Positions 48,867 through 60,647 of a DNA stretch of 64,000 nucleotides are shown here, piece by piece. The stretch is from Candidatus Paraburkholderia kirkii (GTDB lineage Bacteria; Pseudomonadota; Gammaproteobacteria; Burkholderiales; Burkholderiaceae): the NCBI GenBank assembly GCA_001189345.1, contig LFKV01000037.1, positions 28,544 to 92,543 of the forward strand, given 5' to 3'. Every line of letters starts with the position of its first letter. The first letter of the stretch is position 1. The notes beneath the pieces are model-generated. The model was not told the origin of the DNA, made no database searches, and saw nothing but the letters and a program-made list of their open reading frames with translations. The translations under genes and the position numbers were made by a program.

Positions 48867-49269
48867 CTCAAGCCATCTTGGCCGGCGCGCGCCACGATTC
48901 CGGGTTGGTCCAGAATGCGCCGCGCAGACGGTCGCGGCTCGGCGGCGCCGGCGGCTTCGCAGCGCTCGATCCGATACGGCCGCGCAGCGAAACCTCGCGG
49001 CTGTTGCTGGAAAGGCGCTTGACGATCTCGGCCAGCGTGCCGTCCGCCTGCCACTCGTCGAAGCGGCGGCGGCAGGTCGGCGGGGACGGATAGCGGCCGG
49101 GCAGCTTCGACCAGCCTTCGCCCGTCGAGAGCACCCACAGGACCGCGTTGACCACGGAACGCGCCTCGACGCGCGGACGGCCGCGCCGTTCGCTACGCGC
49201 CGGCTCGGAACAGAACAACGCCTCAACCAGCGCCCACTCATTATCTCTCAAATCGTCGAACAGCACCAT
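48867..49269 (-). CDS. Stand-alone IS5/IS4-type transposase N-terminal domain
   Basis: 133 residues from ATG 49269 (MVLFDDLRDNEWALVEALF; RGRPRVEARSVVNAVLWVLS; LPGRYPSPPTCRRRFDEWQ). This is the DUF4096 N-terminal region of IS5-type transposases, followed by an unrelated tail (PESWRAPAKMA) instead of a catalytic domain. No inverted repeats are seen. Similar short proteins occur alone in Burkholderia, so it may be a retained DNA-binding gene rather than a fresh fragment. Confidence 0.6.
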
Positions 49270-49667
49270 ATCCCACCTCAGCGAAGCTAACCCCGGTGCG
49301 CTGCCCCGCGCCGCGCACTCTGGTCGGAATCCGATGAACGAATACCAGGGATGGCCGGAGCGGATGGCGGCGGACGATTTCGATGTAACCGCGTATGGCT
49401 CCGGCCTCTTGTGTGCAATGAAAAGCGAGAACCGTGCCATGCATGTCGCGAAATCCAGGAAACCCGCATGGCAGCAGGCTGACGCGATGTCAGCATGGCC
49501 CGTATCAGACCAGAAACAGACTGATTAAGAAATCGGGACAATCACCAATCCAGTGCAATAGGCCCATCCGGCGTGCATTTGCGCGTTTTGCTGCACAGCA
49601 GCAAAACGTACGTTCGCGTATGAAATTCCGCTGCTCGAAGGTATACTTCAATTGATGAGCATCCTGA
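49270..49667. other. Intergenic region upstream of the LysR pseudogene
   Basis: About 400 bases without a supported gene; somewhat richer in A and T near 49590-49650. The LysR promoter should be here; no binding site recognised. Confidence 0.45.
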
Positions 49668-50581
49668 ATGAACGCGCCATTGAACGTGACGTTGCGGCAG
49701 CTGCGCGTCTTCATCGAGGTTTCGCGGCTGCGCAGCTTCAGCCGCGCGGGCGACAAGATCGGCCTCACGCACTCGGCGGTGAGCCGCTGCGTGCGCGAGC
49801 TGGAAGGGGAAATCGGCCTCAAGCTGATCGACCGTACGACGCGGGAAGTGCAACTGACCGACGTGGGCGTCGATCTGGTCGGCACTGTGTCGCGTCTTCT
49901 GGCCGATCTCGATGAGGCTTTGCGCGAGGTGCGCGATCTTGGCCAGCAGCGCCGGGGCGCGTGATCGTCGCGGCGAGCCCGACCGTGGCATGCCGGCTGA
50001 TGCCCCGCGTCATCGCATCGTGCCTGCGGCAGTTTCCGCTGATCACCCTGAGTCTGCGCGATGACGTCCAGTCCGATGTCCTGCGCAAGGTCAAATCGGG
50101 CGAGGTCGATTTCGGCGTGGTGATCGGCCCGCTTGCCGCCGACGACCTGCACGCCGAGCCTGTCATGACGGATTCGTTCTGTCTCGTCGCGCGCCGCGAT
50201 CATCCGCTCGGGTGCCACGCCGCCGCGCCCTGGGAGGCGCTCGCCGGCGAGCGGCTGGCGATGCTCGACTACGCGTCCGGCAGCCGGCCGATCATCGATG
50301 CCGTCATGCAGGAACATGGCGTCGAGGCGCCGGTGGTGCAGGAGCTCGGCCATTCGGCGACGGTATTCGGTCTCGTGGAGGCGGGCGTTGGCGTGAGCGT
50401 GCTGCGGTGGCTCGCGCTGCCGCTTCCGGCGGACTCGTCGCTGATCGCGCTGCCGCTCGAGCCGCGCGCCGAACGTACCGTGGAGCTCGTGCGCCGGCGC
50501 GAGCGGCCGCTTTCGCCCGCGGCCGAGTCAGTCTGGTCGCTGATCGCGGGGTTGCCGCCGCGCGCGGAAGACCTCGGCTGA
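49668..50581 (+). pseudogene. Frameshifted LysR-type regulator
   Basis: The winged helix (LRQLRVFIEVSRLRSFSRAG, THSAVSRCVRELEGEIGLKL) starts at 49668 and stops at 49964. The substrate-binding domain (VIVAASPTVACRLMPRVIA, GEVDFGVVIGPL, GLVEAGVGVSVLRWLALPL) follows one frame over to 50581. One or two bases are missing in a GC run near 49955-49963. Together they make a normal 305-residue LysR protein, so two separate genes are unlikely. Confidence 0.85.
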
Positions 50582-50652
50582 TCCGGCGCGCCATCTCGAA
50601 AACGCGGCGCGCGCGCGTTAGACTTCTTTCTTTTGAGCAACGGGGCGGACAA

Positions 50653-51847
50653 ATGAGTGAATCGGAAGGAGCGGTGGTCAGCGAATCGAGTCGACTGACG
50701 GGCGCGCGCGGTGCCGGTGCGCCGGATGCGCGCGAGGCCGTGCGGGCGCTGCGGCCGTCGCAGATCCGCGAGGTGGCGAACGCGGGCTTCGGCGTCGCGG
50801 ACGTGCTGCCGTTCTGGTTCGGCGAGTCGGATTGCGTGACGCCGCAGTTCATCCGCGATACCGTGAGCCGCGCGTTCGCCGACGGTGAAACCTTCTACAC
50901 GCACAACCTGGGCATCGCGCCGCTGCGCGAGGCGCTTGCTCGCTACGTCAGCTCGCTCCACGGCGCGACGACGACCGACCATGTCGCCGTGACGAGCGCC
51001 GGGGTGAATGCGCTGATGCTCGCGGCGCAGCTCGTCGTGGGCGCGGGCGATCGCGTCGTCGCCGTGACGCCGCTGTGGCCGAATCTCGTCGAGATTCCGA
51101 AGATTCTCGGCGCGAGCGTCGAAACGGTTTCGCTGACCTATGGTCCGGGCGGCTGGACGCTCGATCTCGACCGCCTTGCTCGCGGCCCTCACGCCGGGCA
51201 CGCTCATGCTGATGATCAACTCGCCGAACAACCCGACCGGCTGGACGATGACGCGCGAGCAGCAACGCACCGTGCTGGAGCATTGCCGCCGTCACGGCAT
51301 CTGGATGTCGCGGACGAAGTCTACGAACGCCTGTACTACGGCGACGACGCGCGCGTGATCGCGGTGAATTCGTTCTCGAAGGCCTGGCTCATGACCGGCT
51401 GGTGGCTCGGCTGGCTCGTCGCGCCCACGCAATTGATGGACGATCTCGGCAAGCTGGTGGAATACAACACGTCGGCGCCTTCGTTCGTGCAGAAGGCGGG
51501 CCTCGTCGCAGTGGAAGAAGACGAGCGCTTCGCGCAGTCGCTCGTCGCCGATCTGCGCGCGAGCCGCGATCATCTGGTAAGAGCGCTGCAGACGATCGAC
51601 GGCGTCGACGTGCGCTCGCCCGACGGCGCGATGTATCTGTTCTTCTCGCTTCCCGGCGCGGCGAACAGTCTCGAGTTGTGCAAGTCGCTCGTGCGCGAGG
51701 CGGGCCTGGGCTCGCGCCGGGCAGCGCGTTCGGGCCGGAGGGAGAGGGCTTCGTGCGCTGGTGCTACGCTTGCGATCCGGCCCGGCCCGGCTCAACGCGG
51801 GCGTCGAACGTCTGCGGCGCTTCCTGGATACGCGCCGCGCCGCCTGA
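50653..51847 (+). pseudogene. Frameshifted class I/II PLP aminotransferase
   Basis: A fold-type I aminotransferase from ATG 50653. The first frame holds VLPFWFGESDCVTPQFIRD, GETFYTHNLGIAPLREAL and VAVTSAGVNALMLAAQ. It shifts near 51175 to LTPGTLMLMINSPNNPTGW, and back near 51300 to ADEVYERLYYG-like VADEVYERLYY and the PLP lysine in NSFSKAWLMTGWWLGW. It shifts once more near 51715 to GSAFGPEGEGFVRWCYA and a stop at 51847. Three lesions; substrate unknown. Confidence 0.85.
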
Positions 51848-52202
51848 AGCCGGCCGGCGGCGGTCACTCGGCGCCCGTTCGCGTCGAGTGAGTTCTCGCG
51901 CCGATGCGGCATCACCTTTACGCTCCGGTTGTTTTTGCGTAATATGGCGCTCAGTCACGCGCTTTCGCCTTGGAAAGCGCCACCTCGTCCGGCTGGGATG
52001 GCCCGGCGTTCGCTCACCGATCGCCCGATACTGCCTCTCCCCGGTGCGTGCTCCCAATCAATATGACCGATCAAAAATCGGGCGAGCGCGTCTTGAAACT
52101 CCGCGTCCAGCTTTATCGTTCGCACCGCTTCGGTGGTGTTTGAACCTGCTCAAGCTCGATTTTGAACTGGATCATTGACCATACAGGGTTGACCCAAGCT
52201 GC
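51848..52202. other. Intergenic region upstream of scpB
   Basis: 355 bases with no supported gene; must hold the scpB promoter. No clear elements recognised. Confidence 0.45.
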
Positions 52203-53027
52203 ATGAATACCCAAGAGGCGAAGATCGTCCTCGAGACTGCCTTGATTTGCGCGCAGGAACCGCTGAGGCTGCATGATTTGCGCAAGCTGTTCGCCGACGA
52301 CATTTCGGCGGATACTGTTCGCACGCTGCTCGAAGCGCTTCAGGCCGACTGGTCGGGCCGTGGCGTGGAACTGGTGGCGCTCGCCTCCGGCTGGCGTTTT
52401 CAAAGCAAGCCCGCGATGCGGACGTATCTCGACCGGCTGCACCCGGAGAAGCCGCCCAAATATTCGCGGGCCGTACTCGAAACGCTGGCGATTATTGCGT
52501 ATCGGCAGCCGGTGACGCGGGGCGATATCGAAGAGATTCGCGGCGTGACAGTGAACACGCAGGTGGTGAAGCAGCTGGAGGACCGCGGCTGGATCGAGGT
52601 GATCGGTCATCGCGACGTGCCGGGCCGTCCCGCGCTGTATGCGACGACCAAGCAGTTTCTCGACGATCTCGGCCTGACCGCGCTCGACGAGCTGCCGGCG
52701 CTGGACAATCCGTCAGCGCAGCTCGAGGCATCGCTGCTGGCGCAGCATTCGATCGAGTTTTCCGACAGCGTGGCGGGGGATGCGCAACCGGCGGAGACCG
52801 AGACCGGGAGCCAGGCGCAGGAGCCGGCGGACGACGGGGAACACGCTGCGGCGGCTTCGGTCGACCTCGTCGAGGCGGCTGAACTCCAGCCATCCGGCAA
52901 CGATACGCGCGCGGGCGAGCCGGACGTGCCGCAAGAGGAAGAACGAGCGCAGGAGGAAGCGCGCGGAACGGAACGTGCGGGCGCCGAGGCTGATCGCTTC
53001 GGGGCGCCCGCCGATGTTCACGCGTAG
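52203..53027 (+). CDS. scpB: Segregation and condensation protein B
   Basis: Subunit of the SMC-ScpAB complex for chromosome segregation. Residues 1-170 carry both winged helices ([55 protein letters not shown]). The acidic low-complexity tail then ends at TAG 53025-53027. Beyond it the same frame continues QLNTAHDG, runs into repeats of AATACCGCGCA, and a shifted frame carries the expected end (DDEQDASPSNDAELDDDSEE, stop 53195-53197). So the last 60 or so residues of the dispensable tail seem lost while the conserved core is untouched. Confidence 0.9.
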   Translation: MNTQEAKIVLETALICAQEPLRLHDLRKLFADDISADTVRTLLEALQADWSGRGVELVALASGWRFQSKPAMRTYLDRLHPEKPPKYSRAVLETLAIIAYRQPVTRGDIEEIRGVTVNTQVVKQLEDRGWIEVIGHRDVPGRPALYATTKQFLDDLGLTALDELPALDNPSAQLEASLLAQHSIEFSDSVAGDAQPAETETGSQAQEPADDGEHAAAASVDLVEAAELQPSGNDTRAGEPDVPQEEERAQEEARGTERAGAEADRFGAPADVHA

Positions 53028-53030
53028 CAG

Positions 53031-53083
53031 TTGAATACCGCGCACGATGGAATACCGCGCAGAATACCGCGCACGATGCGTAT
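53031..53083 (+). repeat. Three direct repeats in the old scpB tail
   Basis: AATACCGCGCA occurs three times, two of the copies extended by CGATG, between the new scpB stop and the out-of-frame remainder of the tail. The expansion explains the frame change. Confidence 0.8.
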
Positions 53084-53329
53084 GACATGCGCGCCGTGCC
53101 CGCTCCGGCGCCGCGCGACGACGAGCAAGACGCGAGTCCATCGAACGACGCCGAACTGGACGACGACTCCGAAGAACCGAAGGCGCGCCGCGCCTGAGGC
53201 AAATTGCATGGCCCCTGATCCGGCAGTCCGGCTCTCCATAAAGATCATTTCGAGACGACCAGCCGGACCGATCAGCGGATTTTTTGACGTGCCCGCGATG
53301 GGCGCGCGATTCGACATTTGAGGTTGTTT

Positions 53330-55195
53330 TTGACACACTCCCACGACAGCGATTCGCCTGAATCCGCGCGCCCCGTGCACGCCGCGGACGCACCTGAGTC
53401 GGCCGACACCGGCGAACGCACGCGCATCGACCGCAGCGAGGAAAGCGGCGGCGAGGGCGAGGATCGTCCGCGCCGCGGACTGCGCCGCGGGCCGCGCAGC
53501 CTGATCGCGCGACGTCGCGCTGTCGCGAAGACCAAGGGCGCGGAGGGCGCGCCAGGATCGCCGGCCGCGGTGAGCGAGGCGCCGCCGGACGGCGTCATCG
53601 TCGCGCAGGTGCGCACGCCGCGCAAGGACCCGGGCGCCAAGGGCGCGCGCAAGGAGGGGGCGAGTTCGCGCGGCCGCAAGAAGAATGCGCGCGCCGACTC
53701 GGGCGAAGCCGGTGTCGAGGCAGCGGACGAAACGGTTCAGCAGGCTGCCGCGCCTGCTCCCGCACCGCGCGAAGGCGGGCGTCGCAAGAACGCGCAGCAA
53801 CAGCAGAAGCGCGGCAAGCGCAACGACTCGGCGCCCGCGGCGGCCGAGCGCCCGGCCGCCGCCGTCGACGAGGTGTTCGCCTACGTGACCTCGCCGGCCT
53901 TCGACGCCGACAACACCGGCTCGGCCGGCGTGCGCGCGCCGATGCTGCGGCGCGGCCGCAACGCCCCGCAGCAGAAACGCGTGCTGGAGCCCGACGACGA
54001 CGCGCCGAAGCTGCACAAGGTGCTCGCCGACGCGGGCATGGGCTCGCGCCGCGACATGGAAGAGCTGATCATCGCGGGCCGCGTGTCGGTGAACGGCGAG
54101 CCGGCGCACATCGGCCAGCGCATCATGCCGACCGATCAGGTGCGCATCAACGGCAAGCCGGTCAAGCGCAAGCTCGCGAGCAAGCCGCCGCGCATCCTGC
54201 TCTATCACAAGCCCACGGGCGAAATCGTCAGCCACGCGGACCCGGAAGGCCGCCCGTCCGTGTTCGACAAGCTGCCGTCGATGAAAACGGCCAAGTGGCT
54301 CGCGGTCGGCCGCCTCGACTTCAACACCGAAGGCCTGCTGCTGCTCACGACCTCGGGCGATCTGGCGAACCGCTTCATGCATCCGCGCTACAGCGTCGAG
54401 CGCGCATACGCGGTGCGTGTCGTCGGCCAGCTGTCGGAAGCGATGAAGCAGAAGCTCCTGAAGGGCGTCGAGCTCGACGACGGTCCCGCCAACTTCCTGC
54501 GCATTCAGGACGGCGGCGGCGAGGGCACCAACCACTGGTATCACGTCGCGCTGGCGGAAGGCCGCAATCGCGAAGTGCGCCGCATGTTCGAGGCCGCGGG
54601 CCTCATGGTCAGCCGCCTGATCCGTACGCGTCACGGTCCGATCGTGTTGCCGCGTGGCCTGAAGCGCGGGCGCTGGGAAGAACTCGAGGACAATCAGGTG
54701 CGCAGCCTGATGGCGTCGGTCGGACTGAAGCTGCCGACGGCCGAGAAGGGCGGACGCAGTTCCACGCCGCGCGTGCAGCCCGATCCGATGCAGACGTCGA
54801 TGGGCTTCATCACGCGCGAGCCGGTGCTGAGCTCGCACTCGCGCATGACGCAGCAGACGCCGGGACGCGGCGGGCGACGCGGGCAGGCGGGCGGTGCCGC
54901 CGGCGGCTTCGGGCTCGGCGGCATGGGCGGCTTCGGCGGAGGCAACTTCGGTAACACGGGCGGCGCGGGCGGTCGCGGCGGCCGGGAGCCGAACGGCAAT
55001 CGCGCCAGCGGCGCTCGGCCGGGCCAGCGGGGCGCTCGTCCGCAGGGCGGACCGCAGGGAATGGCCGGCGCAGGTAAGCGCGCCGCGAGCGGCAACGCGC
55101 GGCGCGGCAACCGCCAGGGCGGAGGTCAGCAGGGCGCGGGGCAAGGCAAGGCCGGTGCGAACCGGGGCGCGCGCAATCGCTCGCGCGGCCGCTGA
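53330..55195 (+). CDS. rluB: 23S rRNA pseudouridine synthase B, long form
   Basis: Isomerises a uridine in domain V region of 23S rRNA (U2605 in E. coli). About 621 residues from TTG 53330 ([14 protein letters not shown] 53318 also in frame). A long disordered basic N-terminal extension (about 1-215) precedes an S4 RNA-binding domain ([20 protein letters not shown]) and the catalytic domain ([20 protein letters not shown] with catalytic Asp). A glycine/arginine-rich tail follows ([21 protein letters not shown] end). Extensions of this kind are normal in Burkholderia. Intact. Confidence 0.9.
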   Translation: MTHSHDSDSPESARPVHAADAPESADTGERTRIDRSEESGGEGEDRPRRGLRRGPRSLIARRRAVAKTKGAEGAPGSPAAVSEAPPDGVIVAQVRTPRKDPGAKGARKEGASSRGRKKNARADSGEAGVEAADETVQQAAAPAPAPREGGRRKNAQQQQKRGKRNDSAPAAAERPAAAVDEVFAYVTSPAFDADNTGSAGVRAPMLRRGRNAPQQKRVLEPDDDAPKLHKVLADAGMGSRRDMEELIIAGRVSVNGEPAHIGQRIMPTDQVRINGKPVKRKLASKPPRILLYHKPTGEIVSHADPEGRPSVFDKLPSMKTAKWLAVGRLDFNTEGLLLLTTSGDLANRFMHPRYSVERAYAVRVVGQLSEAMKQKLLKGVELDDGPANFLRIQDGGGEGTNHWYHVALAEGRNREVRRMFEAAGLMVSRLIRTRHGPIVLPRGLKRGRWEELEDNQVRSLMASVGLKLPTAEKGGRSSTPRVQPDPMQTSMGFITREPVLSSHSRMTQQTPGRGGRRGQAGGAAGGFGLGGMGGFGGGNFGNTGGAGGRGGREPNGNRASGARPGQRGARPQGGPQGMAGAGKRAASGNARRGNRQGGGQQGAGQGKAGANRGARNRSRGR

Positions 55196-55352
55196 AATCG
55201 GGGCGCGGAACGCCGCTGCGAAGCGGTCACGGAAGGCGAATGCTCCTCGACCAAAGCTTCCGGCGGCGAAAACGCAGCACTGCCAGCGTCATTTGAATCG
55301 ATGCGAATCGCCATGAAACAGCTTCCAACGGGGCCGAAAGCCCGCGCTACGT

Positions 55353-55381
55353 TTGCGTTTATCGCGAAAAACGGCTAAAAT
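55353..55381 (+). promoter_or_regulatory. Candidate promoter of the rimP operon
   Basis: TTGCGT, 17 bases, TAAAAT. The -10 is close to consensus, the -35 matches at its first three positions. It lies upstream of the leader hairpin. Confidence 0.4.
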
Positions 55382-55446
55382 TACGGAGTCGTTGGGCACG
55401 TAGTTTTTTTCTTTCGTTGCCCGGGTGCGACCTCGGTTGAAAAAGG

Positions 55447-55477
55447 AAAAAAATGGGCGTTGCGCCCATTTTTTTTT
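55447..55477 (+). terminator. Terminator-like hairpin in rimP leader
   Basis: A near-perfect stem (AAAAAAATGGGCG paired with CGCCCATTTTTTTT), short loop and eight or more T residues. It is 250 bases after rluB but only 108 bases before rimP, so it is either the rluB terminator or an attenuator in the nusA operon leader. Confidence 0.75.
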
Positions 55478-55584
55478 GGCTTTTCGGTTTGGCGGTTTGG
55501 CATCTCGGGAGCAGGGTGCGCGCCCGCATGAAGGCGCTACCCGCGGGTGTTCGGCGTGGAGCGCGCGAACACCTTGGAGTTACT

Positions 55585-56040
55585 GTGCAACTGACGGAAT
55601 TAATAGAAACCACGGTCTCGGGCCTGGGCTATGAGCTTGTCGATCTCGAGCGTTCGGGAGGCGGCATGCTGCGTGTGTATATCGACCAGCCGGCCGGTAT
55701 CGCCATCGAGGACTGCGAGAAGGTCACGCGCCAGCTCCAATACCTGCTCGAAGTCGAGAACATCGACTACGGCCGGCTCGAAGTGTCGTCGCCGGGACTC
55801 GATCGCCCGCTCAAGAAGCTGGCGGATTTCGAGCGCTTCGCGGGAAGCGAGGCCGTCATTACATTGAAAAAGCCGCTGGACGGGCGCAAGTCGTTCCGCG
55901 GCATCTTACACGCCCCTGACGGTGAAACGATCGGATTGGAATTTGAAGGGAAGGACGGCGCCGCGCTGGATTTCACGCTCGCGGACCTCGATAAGGCACG
56001 TCTCGTCCCCAAGGTTGATTTTAGGAGCCGCAAACAATGA
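55585..56040 (+). CDS. rimP: Ribosome maturation factor RimP
   Basis: Needed for 30S subunit assembly. 151 residues from GTG 55585, chosen for the TTGGAG site; the frame is open further upstream but not family-like. Matches include [35 protein letters not shown] and [12 protein letters not shown]. Overlaps nusA by four bases. Confidence 0.94.
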   Translation: MQLTELIETTVSGLGYELVDLERSGGGMLRVYIDQPAGIAIEDCEKVTRQLQYLLEVENIDYGRLEVSSPGLDRPLKKLADFERFAGSEAVITLKKPLDGRKSFRGILHAPDGETIGLEFEGKDGAALDFTLADLDKARLVPKVDFRSRKQ

Positions 56041-57512
56041 GTCGCGAAGTATTGATGCTGGCGGATGCGCTGGCACGCGAAAAGAACGTCAACAAGGACG
56101 TCGTGTACGCAGCGCTGGAAGCTGCGCTTGCTTCGGCCACGAAAAAGTTCTTCGAGGAAGACGTGGATATCCGGGTCGCCATCGACCGTGAGAGCGGCGA
56201 GCACGAGACTTTCCGCCGCTGGCGCGTGGTGCCGGACGAGGCCGGCCTGCATGAGTCGGATCAGGAAATCCTGCTGTTCGAAGCGAAGGAACAGAAGCCC
56301 GACGCGCAGGTGGACGATTTCATCGAGGAGCCGATTCCGTCGATCGAATTCGGCCGCATCGGCGCGCAGGCGGCCAAGCAGGTGATCCTGCAGAAGGTGC
56401 GCGACGCCGAGCGCGAGCAGATCCTGAACGACTTCCTCGAGCGCGGCGAGAAGATCATGACCGGCTCGGTGAAGCGCCTGGACAAGGGCAACTTCATCGT
56501 CGAGTCGGGCCGCGTCGAGGCGCTGCTGCGCCGTGACCAGCTCATTCCGAAGGAAAACCTGCGCGTGGGCGACCGCGTGCGCGCTTACATCGCCAAGGTC
56601 GACCGCACGGCTCGCGGCCCGCAGATCGAACTCTCGCGCACCGCGCCCGAATTCCTGATGAAGCTCTTCGAGCTGGAAGTGCCCGAGATCGAACAGGGCC
56701 TGCTGGAAATCAAGGCGGCCGCGCGTGATCCCGGCGTGCGTGCGAAAATCGGCGTGATCGCCTACGACAAGCGCATCGATCCGATCGGCACTTGCGTCGG
56801 CATCCGCGGCTCGCGCGTGCAGGCGGTGCGCAACGAACTCGGTGGCGAGAACGTCGACATCGTGCTATGGTCGGAAGACCCCGCGCAGTTCGTGATCGGC
56901 GCCCTCGCGCCGGCAGCTGTTCAGTCGATCGTCGTCGATGAAGAAAAGCACTCGATGGACGTCGTCGTGGACGAGAACGAGCTCGCGGTCGCCATCGGCC
57001 GCTCCGGCCAGAACGTGAGGCTCGCGAGCGAACTCACCGGCTGGCAGATCAATATCATGACGCCGGACGAGTCGGCGCTGAAGCAGAACGAGGAGCGCGG
57101 CAAGCTGCGCGACCTGTTCATGGCGCGTCTGGATGTCGACGAGGAAGTCGCCGACATCCTGATCGACGAAGGCTTCACGAGCCTTGAAGAAATCGCCTAC
57201 GTGCCCCTCAACGAGATGCTCGAAATCGAAGCCTTCGACGAAGACACCGTGCATGAGCTGCGCAACCGCGCACGCGACGCGCTGCTCACGATGGCGATCG
57301 CCAACGAAGAGAAAGTCGAAGGCGCCACGCTCGATCTGAAGAGCCTCGACGGCATGGACAACGAGCTGCTCGCGAAGCTTGCCGAGCACCAGATTCAGAC
57401 CCGCGACGATCTCGCGGAGCTGGCAGTGGATGAACTGGTCGAAATGACCGGTATGGAAGAGGATGCCGCTAAGGCGTTGATCATGAAAGCACGTGAACAC
57501 TGGTTCCAGTGA
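56037..57512 (+). CDS. nusA: Transcription factor NusA
   Basis: Controls pausing, termination and antitermination with RNA polymerase. 491 residues: N-terminal polymerase-binding domain ([19 protein letters not shown]), S1 domain ([19 protein letters not shown]), two KH domains ([39 protein letters not shown]) and two C-terminal helix-hairpin repeats ([19 protein letters not shown]). Intact. Confidence 0.97.
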   Translation: MSREVLMLADALAREKNVNKDVVYAALEAALASATKKFFEEDVDIRVAIDRESGEHETFRRWRVVPDEAGLHESDQEILLFEAKEQKPDAQVDDFIEEPIPSIEFGRIGAQAAKQVILQKVRDAEREQILNDFLERGEKIMTGSVKRLDKGNFIVESGRVEALLRRDQLIPKENLRVGDRVRAYIAKVDRTARGPQIELSRTAPEFLMKLFELEVPEIEQGLLEIKAAARDPGVRAKIGVIAYDKRIDPIGTCVGIRGSRVQAVRNELGGENVDIVLWSEDPAQFVIGALAPAAVQSIVVDEEKHSMDVVVDENELAVAIGRSGQNVRLASELTGWQINIMTPDESALKQNEERGKLRDLFMARLDVDEEVADILIDEGFTSLEEIAYVPLNEMLEIEAFDEDTVHELRNRARDALLTMAIANEEKVEGATLDLKSLDGMDNELLAKLAEHQIQTRDDLAELAVDELVEMTGMEEDAAKALIMKAREHWFQ

Positions 57513-57605
57513 GAAATGACCATGGCGCACTGATATTTGGCGGCCCGTTCGGCCGCGTGACCCCGATCTAACCGCAAGGATATGTCTTTGCATCAAGAGG
57601 AATGA

Positions 57606-60554
57606 ATGGCGAGTAACAACGTAGCCCAATTTGCCGCGGAACTAAAAATGCCTGCAGGCGTGCTGCTGGAGCAACTGCAGGCGGCCGGCGTCCAGAAAGC
57701 GAGCGCGAACGACGACCTGTCCGAGACGGACAAGGCGCGTCTGCTCGATCATTTGCGCAAGTCGCACGGTTCCGCCGATGCCGACAAGCGCAAGATCACT
57801 CTGACCCGCCGGCATACGTCGGAGATCAAGCAATCCGACGCAACGGGTAAGGCTCGCACCATTCAGGTCGAGGTGCGCAAGAAGCGTGTGTTCGTGAAGC
57901 GCGACGAAACCGGCGCGGAGCAGCCCGAACCGGCGCCGAACCATGCCGAGGACGAGGTCGACGAGGCCGAACTGCAGCGCCGCGAGGAAGAAGCGCGCCG
58001 CGCCGCCGAGGAACTCGAGCGCGAGGAGCGCGAGCTGAAGGAACGTCAGGCACGCCTCGAGCGCGAGGAAGCCGAGCGTCGCGCCCGCGAGGAAGCGGCG
58101 GAAGCCGAGCGTCGCAAGCAGGAAGAAGAAGCGGCGCGCCGTGCGGCGGCCGCGGTTCAGGCGGCGCGTCAGGAAGCGCGCGCGCAGGCAACGGCCGAAA
58201 CCCGGCAGAGCGAGGACGCGCAGCGCGAAGCCGCTGAAAAGGCAGCCGAAGAGAAGGCCGCCAGCGAGCGCGTGGCGCAGCGCGAGGCCGCCAAGAAGGC
58301 GGAAGAGGAAGCGCGCGCCGCCGCCGAGAAGGCGCGTCTCGAACAGAAAGCCATCGCGAAGCGCCGTGCGGCGGTCGAGGCCGAAGCGCGCGCGATCCGC
58401 GAAATGATGAACACGCCGCGCAAGGCGCAGGTGAAGGCGCCGGAACCGGCGCCCGCCGCGAAGCCGGCGGAAGCGGCGAAGGCCGCGAAGGGTGCCGAGG
58501 CGAAGGGCACGCTGCACAAGCCCGCCAAGCCGGAAGACGCGCAGGCCGCACGTCCCGCGGCGGCGAAGAAGCCGGCCGCAGGCGGCGCTCCGGCGCCCGC
58601 TTCGACGGCGCCGGGCGGCGACAAGAAGAAGGCCGGCAAGGGCGGCTGGCAGCAGAACGACGCGTCGAAGCGCCGCGGCATGAAAACGCGCGGCGACTCG
58701 AGCGGCGGCGTCGATCGCGGCTGGCGTGGCGGTCCGAAGGGCCGTGGCAAACATCAGGAGCAAGCGACATCGTTCCAGGCGCCGACCGAGCCGATCGTTC
58801 GCGAAGTGCACGTGCCGGAAACCATCTCGGTGGCCGACCTCGCGCACAAGATGTCGGTGAAGGCTTCGGAAGTCATCAAGGTGATGATGAAGCTCGGCCA
58901 GATGGTCACGATCAACCAGGTGATGGACCAGGAAACGGCGATGATCGTCGTCGAGGAACTGGGCCATCGCGCGGTGGCGGCGAAGCTGGACGATCCGGAA
59001 GCGTTGCTGATCGAAAGCGAAGTCACCGAGGAAATGGGCGAGAAGCTGCCGCGTCCGCCGGTCGTCACCGTCATGGGTCACGTCGACCACGGCAAGACCT
59101 CACTGCTGGACTACATCCGTCGCGCGAAAGTGGCGGCGGGCGAAGCGGGCGGCATCACGCAGCATGTCGGCGCCTATCACGTTGATACGCCGCGCGGCGT
59201 CATCACCTTCCTCGACACGCCGGGTCACGAAGCCTTTACGGAGATGCGTGCGCGCGGCGCGAAGGCGACGGACATCGTCATTCTGGTAGTCGCGGCGGAT
59301 GACGGCGTGATGCCGCAGACGAAGGAAGCGATCGCCCACGCGAAGGCGGGCGGCGTGCCGATCGTCGTGGCGATCAACAAGATCGACAAGCCGGAAGCGA
59401 ACCCGGAGCGCGTGAAGCAGGAGCTGGTCGCGGAAGGCGTGGTGCCGGAAGAGTACGGCGGCGATTCGCCGTTCATCGAAGTATCGGCGAAGACCGGCTG
59501 CGGCATCGACGATCTGCTAGAAAACGTGTCGCTGCAGGCGGAAGTGCTGGAGCTAACCGCGCCGATGGAAGCGGCGGCGAAGGGTCTCGTGATCGAAGCG
59601 AAGCTCGACAAGGGCAAGGGCCCGGTCGCGACCATCCTGGTGCAGTCGGGCGCGCTCTCCCGCGGCGACGTGGTTCTCGCGGGCAGCGCCTACGGCCGCG
59701 TGCGCGCCATGCTGGACGAAACCGGCAAGGCCACCAAGTCGGCCGGCCCGTCGATCCCGGTGGAAATCCAGGGTTTGTCGGAAGTGCCGGCGGCGGGCGA
59801 GGAAGTCATCGTGCTGCCGGACGAGCGCAAGGCACGCGAAATCGCGTTGTTCCGTCAGGGCAAGTTCCGCGACGTCAAGCTGGCCAAGCAGCAGGCCGCG
59901 AAGCTCGAGAACATGCTCGAGCAGGTGGGCGAGGGCGAAGTGCAGAACCTGCCGCTCATCGTCAAGGCGGACGCGCAGGGCTCGCAGGAAGCGCTGGTGC
60001 AATCGCTGCAGAAGCTCTCGACCAACGAAGTGCGCGTGCAGATCGTGCACAGCGCGGTCGGTGCGATTAGCGAGTCGGACGTCAACCTGGTGACGGCTTC
60101 GAAGGCGGTCATCATCGGCTTCAACACGCGTGCGGATACGCAAGCCCGCAAGCTCGCCGAGGCGAACGGCATCGACATCCGCTACTACAACATCATCTAC
60201 GACGCAGTGGATGAGGTGAAGGCGGCGATGTCCGGCATGCTCGCGCCGGAGAAGCGAGAGACGGTGACGGGCATGGTCGAGGTGCGTCAGGTCATCCGCG
60301 TGCCGAAGGTCGGTCTGGTCGCGGGTTGTATGGTCACGGACGGCGTGGTCAAGCGCACTTCGTCGGTGCGCGTGATCCGCAACAACGTCGTGATCCACAC
60401 CGGCGAGCTCGATTCGCTCAAGCACTTCAAGGACGACGTCAAGGAAATGCGCCAGGGTTTCGAGTGCGGTATGTCGATCAAGAACTTCAACGACATCGCG
60501 GAAGGCGACCAGTTCGAAGTCTTCGAAGTGACCGAAGTGGCTCGCACACTGTAA
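57606..60554 (+). CDS. infB: Translation initiation factor IF-2
   Basis: GTPase that brings initiator tRNA to the 30S subunit. 982 residues. IF2-N domain at the start ([20 protein letters not shown]), a very long charged coiled-coil/proline-rich linker (about 90-380), a second IF2-N, then the G domain: G1 GHVDHGKTS (about 490-498), G3 [16 protein letters not shown]4 [13 protein letters not shown]. Domains II-IV run to the C-terminus ([17 protein letters not shown]). 93 bases after nusA. Intact despite its length. Confidence 0.97.
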   Translation: MASNNVAQFAAELKMPAGVLLEQLQAAGVQKASANDDLSETDKARLLDHLRKSHGSADADKRKITLTRRHTSEIKQSDATGKARTIQVEVRKKRVFVKRDETGAEQPEPAPNHAEDEVDEAELQRREEEARRAAEELEREERELKERQARLEREEAERRAREEAAEAERRKQEEEAARRAAAAVQAARQEARAQATAETRQSEDAQREAAEKAAEEKAASERVAQREAAKKAEEEARAAAEKARLEQKAIAKRRAAVEAEARAIREMMNTPRKAQVKAPEPAPAAKPAEAAKAAKGAEAKGTLHKPAKPEDAQAARPAAAKKPAAGGAPAPASTAPGGDKKKAGKGGWQQNDASKRRGMKTRGDSSGGVDRGWRGGPKGRGKHQEQATSFQAPTEPIVREVHVPETISVADLAHKMSVKASEVIKVMMKLGQMVTINQVMDQETAMIVVEELGHRAVAAKLDDPEALLIESEVTEEMGEKLPRPPVVTVMGHVDHGKTSLLDYIRRAKVAAGEAGGITQHVGAYHVDTPRGVITFLDTPGHEAFTEMRARGAKATDIVILVVAADDGVMPQTKEAIAHAKAGGVPIVVAINKIDKPEANPERVKQELVAEGVVPEEYGGDSPFIEVSAKTGCGIDDLLENVSLQAEVLELTAPMEAAAKGLVIEAKLDKGKGPVATILVQSGALSRGDVVLAGSAYGRVRAMLDETGKATKSAGPSIPVEIQGLSEVPAAGEEVIVLPDERKAREIALFRQGKFRDVKLAKQQAAKLENMLEQVGEGEVQNLPLIVKADAQGSQEALVQSLQKLSTNEVRVQIVHSAVGAISESDVNLVTASKAVIIGFNTRADTQARKLAEANGIDIRYYNIIYDAVDEVKAAMSGMLAPEKRETVTGMVEVRQVIRVPKVGLVAGCMVTDGVVKRTSSVRVIRNNVVIHTGELDSLKHFKDDVKEMRQGFECGMSIKNFNDIAEGDQFEVFEVTEVARTL

Positions 60555-60574
60555 TGCGCTGAGCCGCCGGATCG

Positions 60575-60613
60575 AGGGCGGGGTGAGCCTGACGGCTCGC
60601 TCCGCCCTTTTTA
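60575..60613 (+). terminator. Terminator after infB
   Basis: Stem of AGGGCGG-GGTGAGCC with its complement and a T-rich tail, 20 bases after the infB stop and 35 bases before rbfA. It may partly separate rbfA-truB expression from infB. Confidence 0.75.
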
Positions 60614-60647
60614 TTTAAGGCGGCAAGCAGGAAAACGGAACAACATC

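Larger units (their letters stand above)
55196..55584. other. Leader region of the rimP-nusA-infB operon
   Basis: 389 bases without a gene. It contains a candidate promoter (about 55353-55381) and a hairpin with T tract (55447-55477) about 100 bases before rimP. The E. coli-type metY tRNA is not present here. Confidence 0.55.

Noticed and set aside
49668..50581. LysR halves as two separate genes, a DNA-binding protein and a free effector domain
   Set aside because: The two parts join at the normal linker position and together have the normal LysR length; one small indel explains the break.
53031..53083. CRISPR or other functional array from the three AATACCGCGCA repeats
   Set aside because: Only three short, unevenly spaced copies without real spacers, inside the old scpB tail; slippage explains them.
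55196..55584. A metY-like tRNA in the nusA operon leader, as in E. coli
   Set aside because: No cloverleaf, CCA end or TTCGA-type T loop could be found; only a terminator-like hairpin is present.
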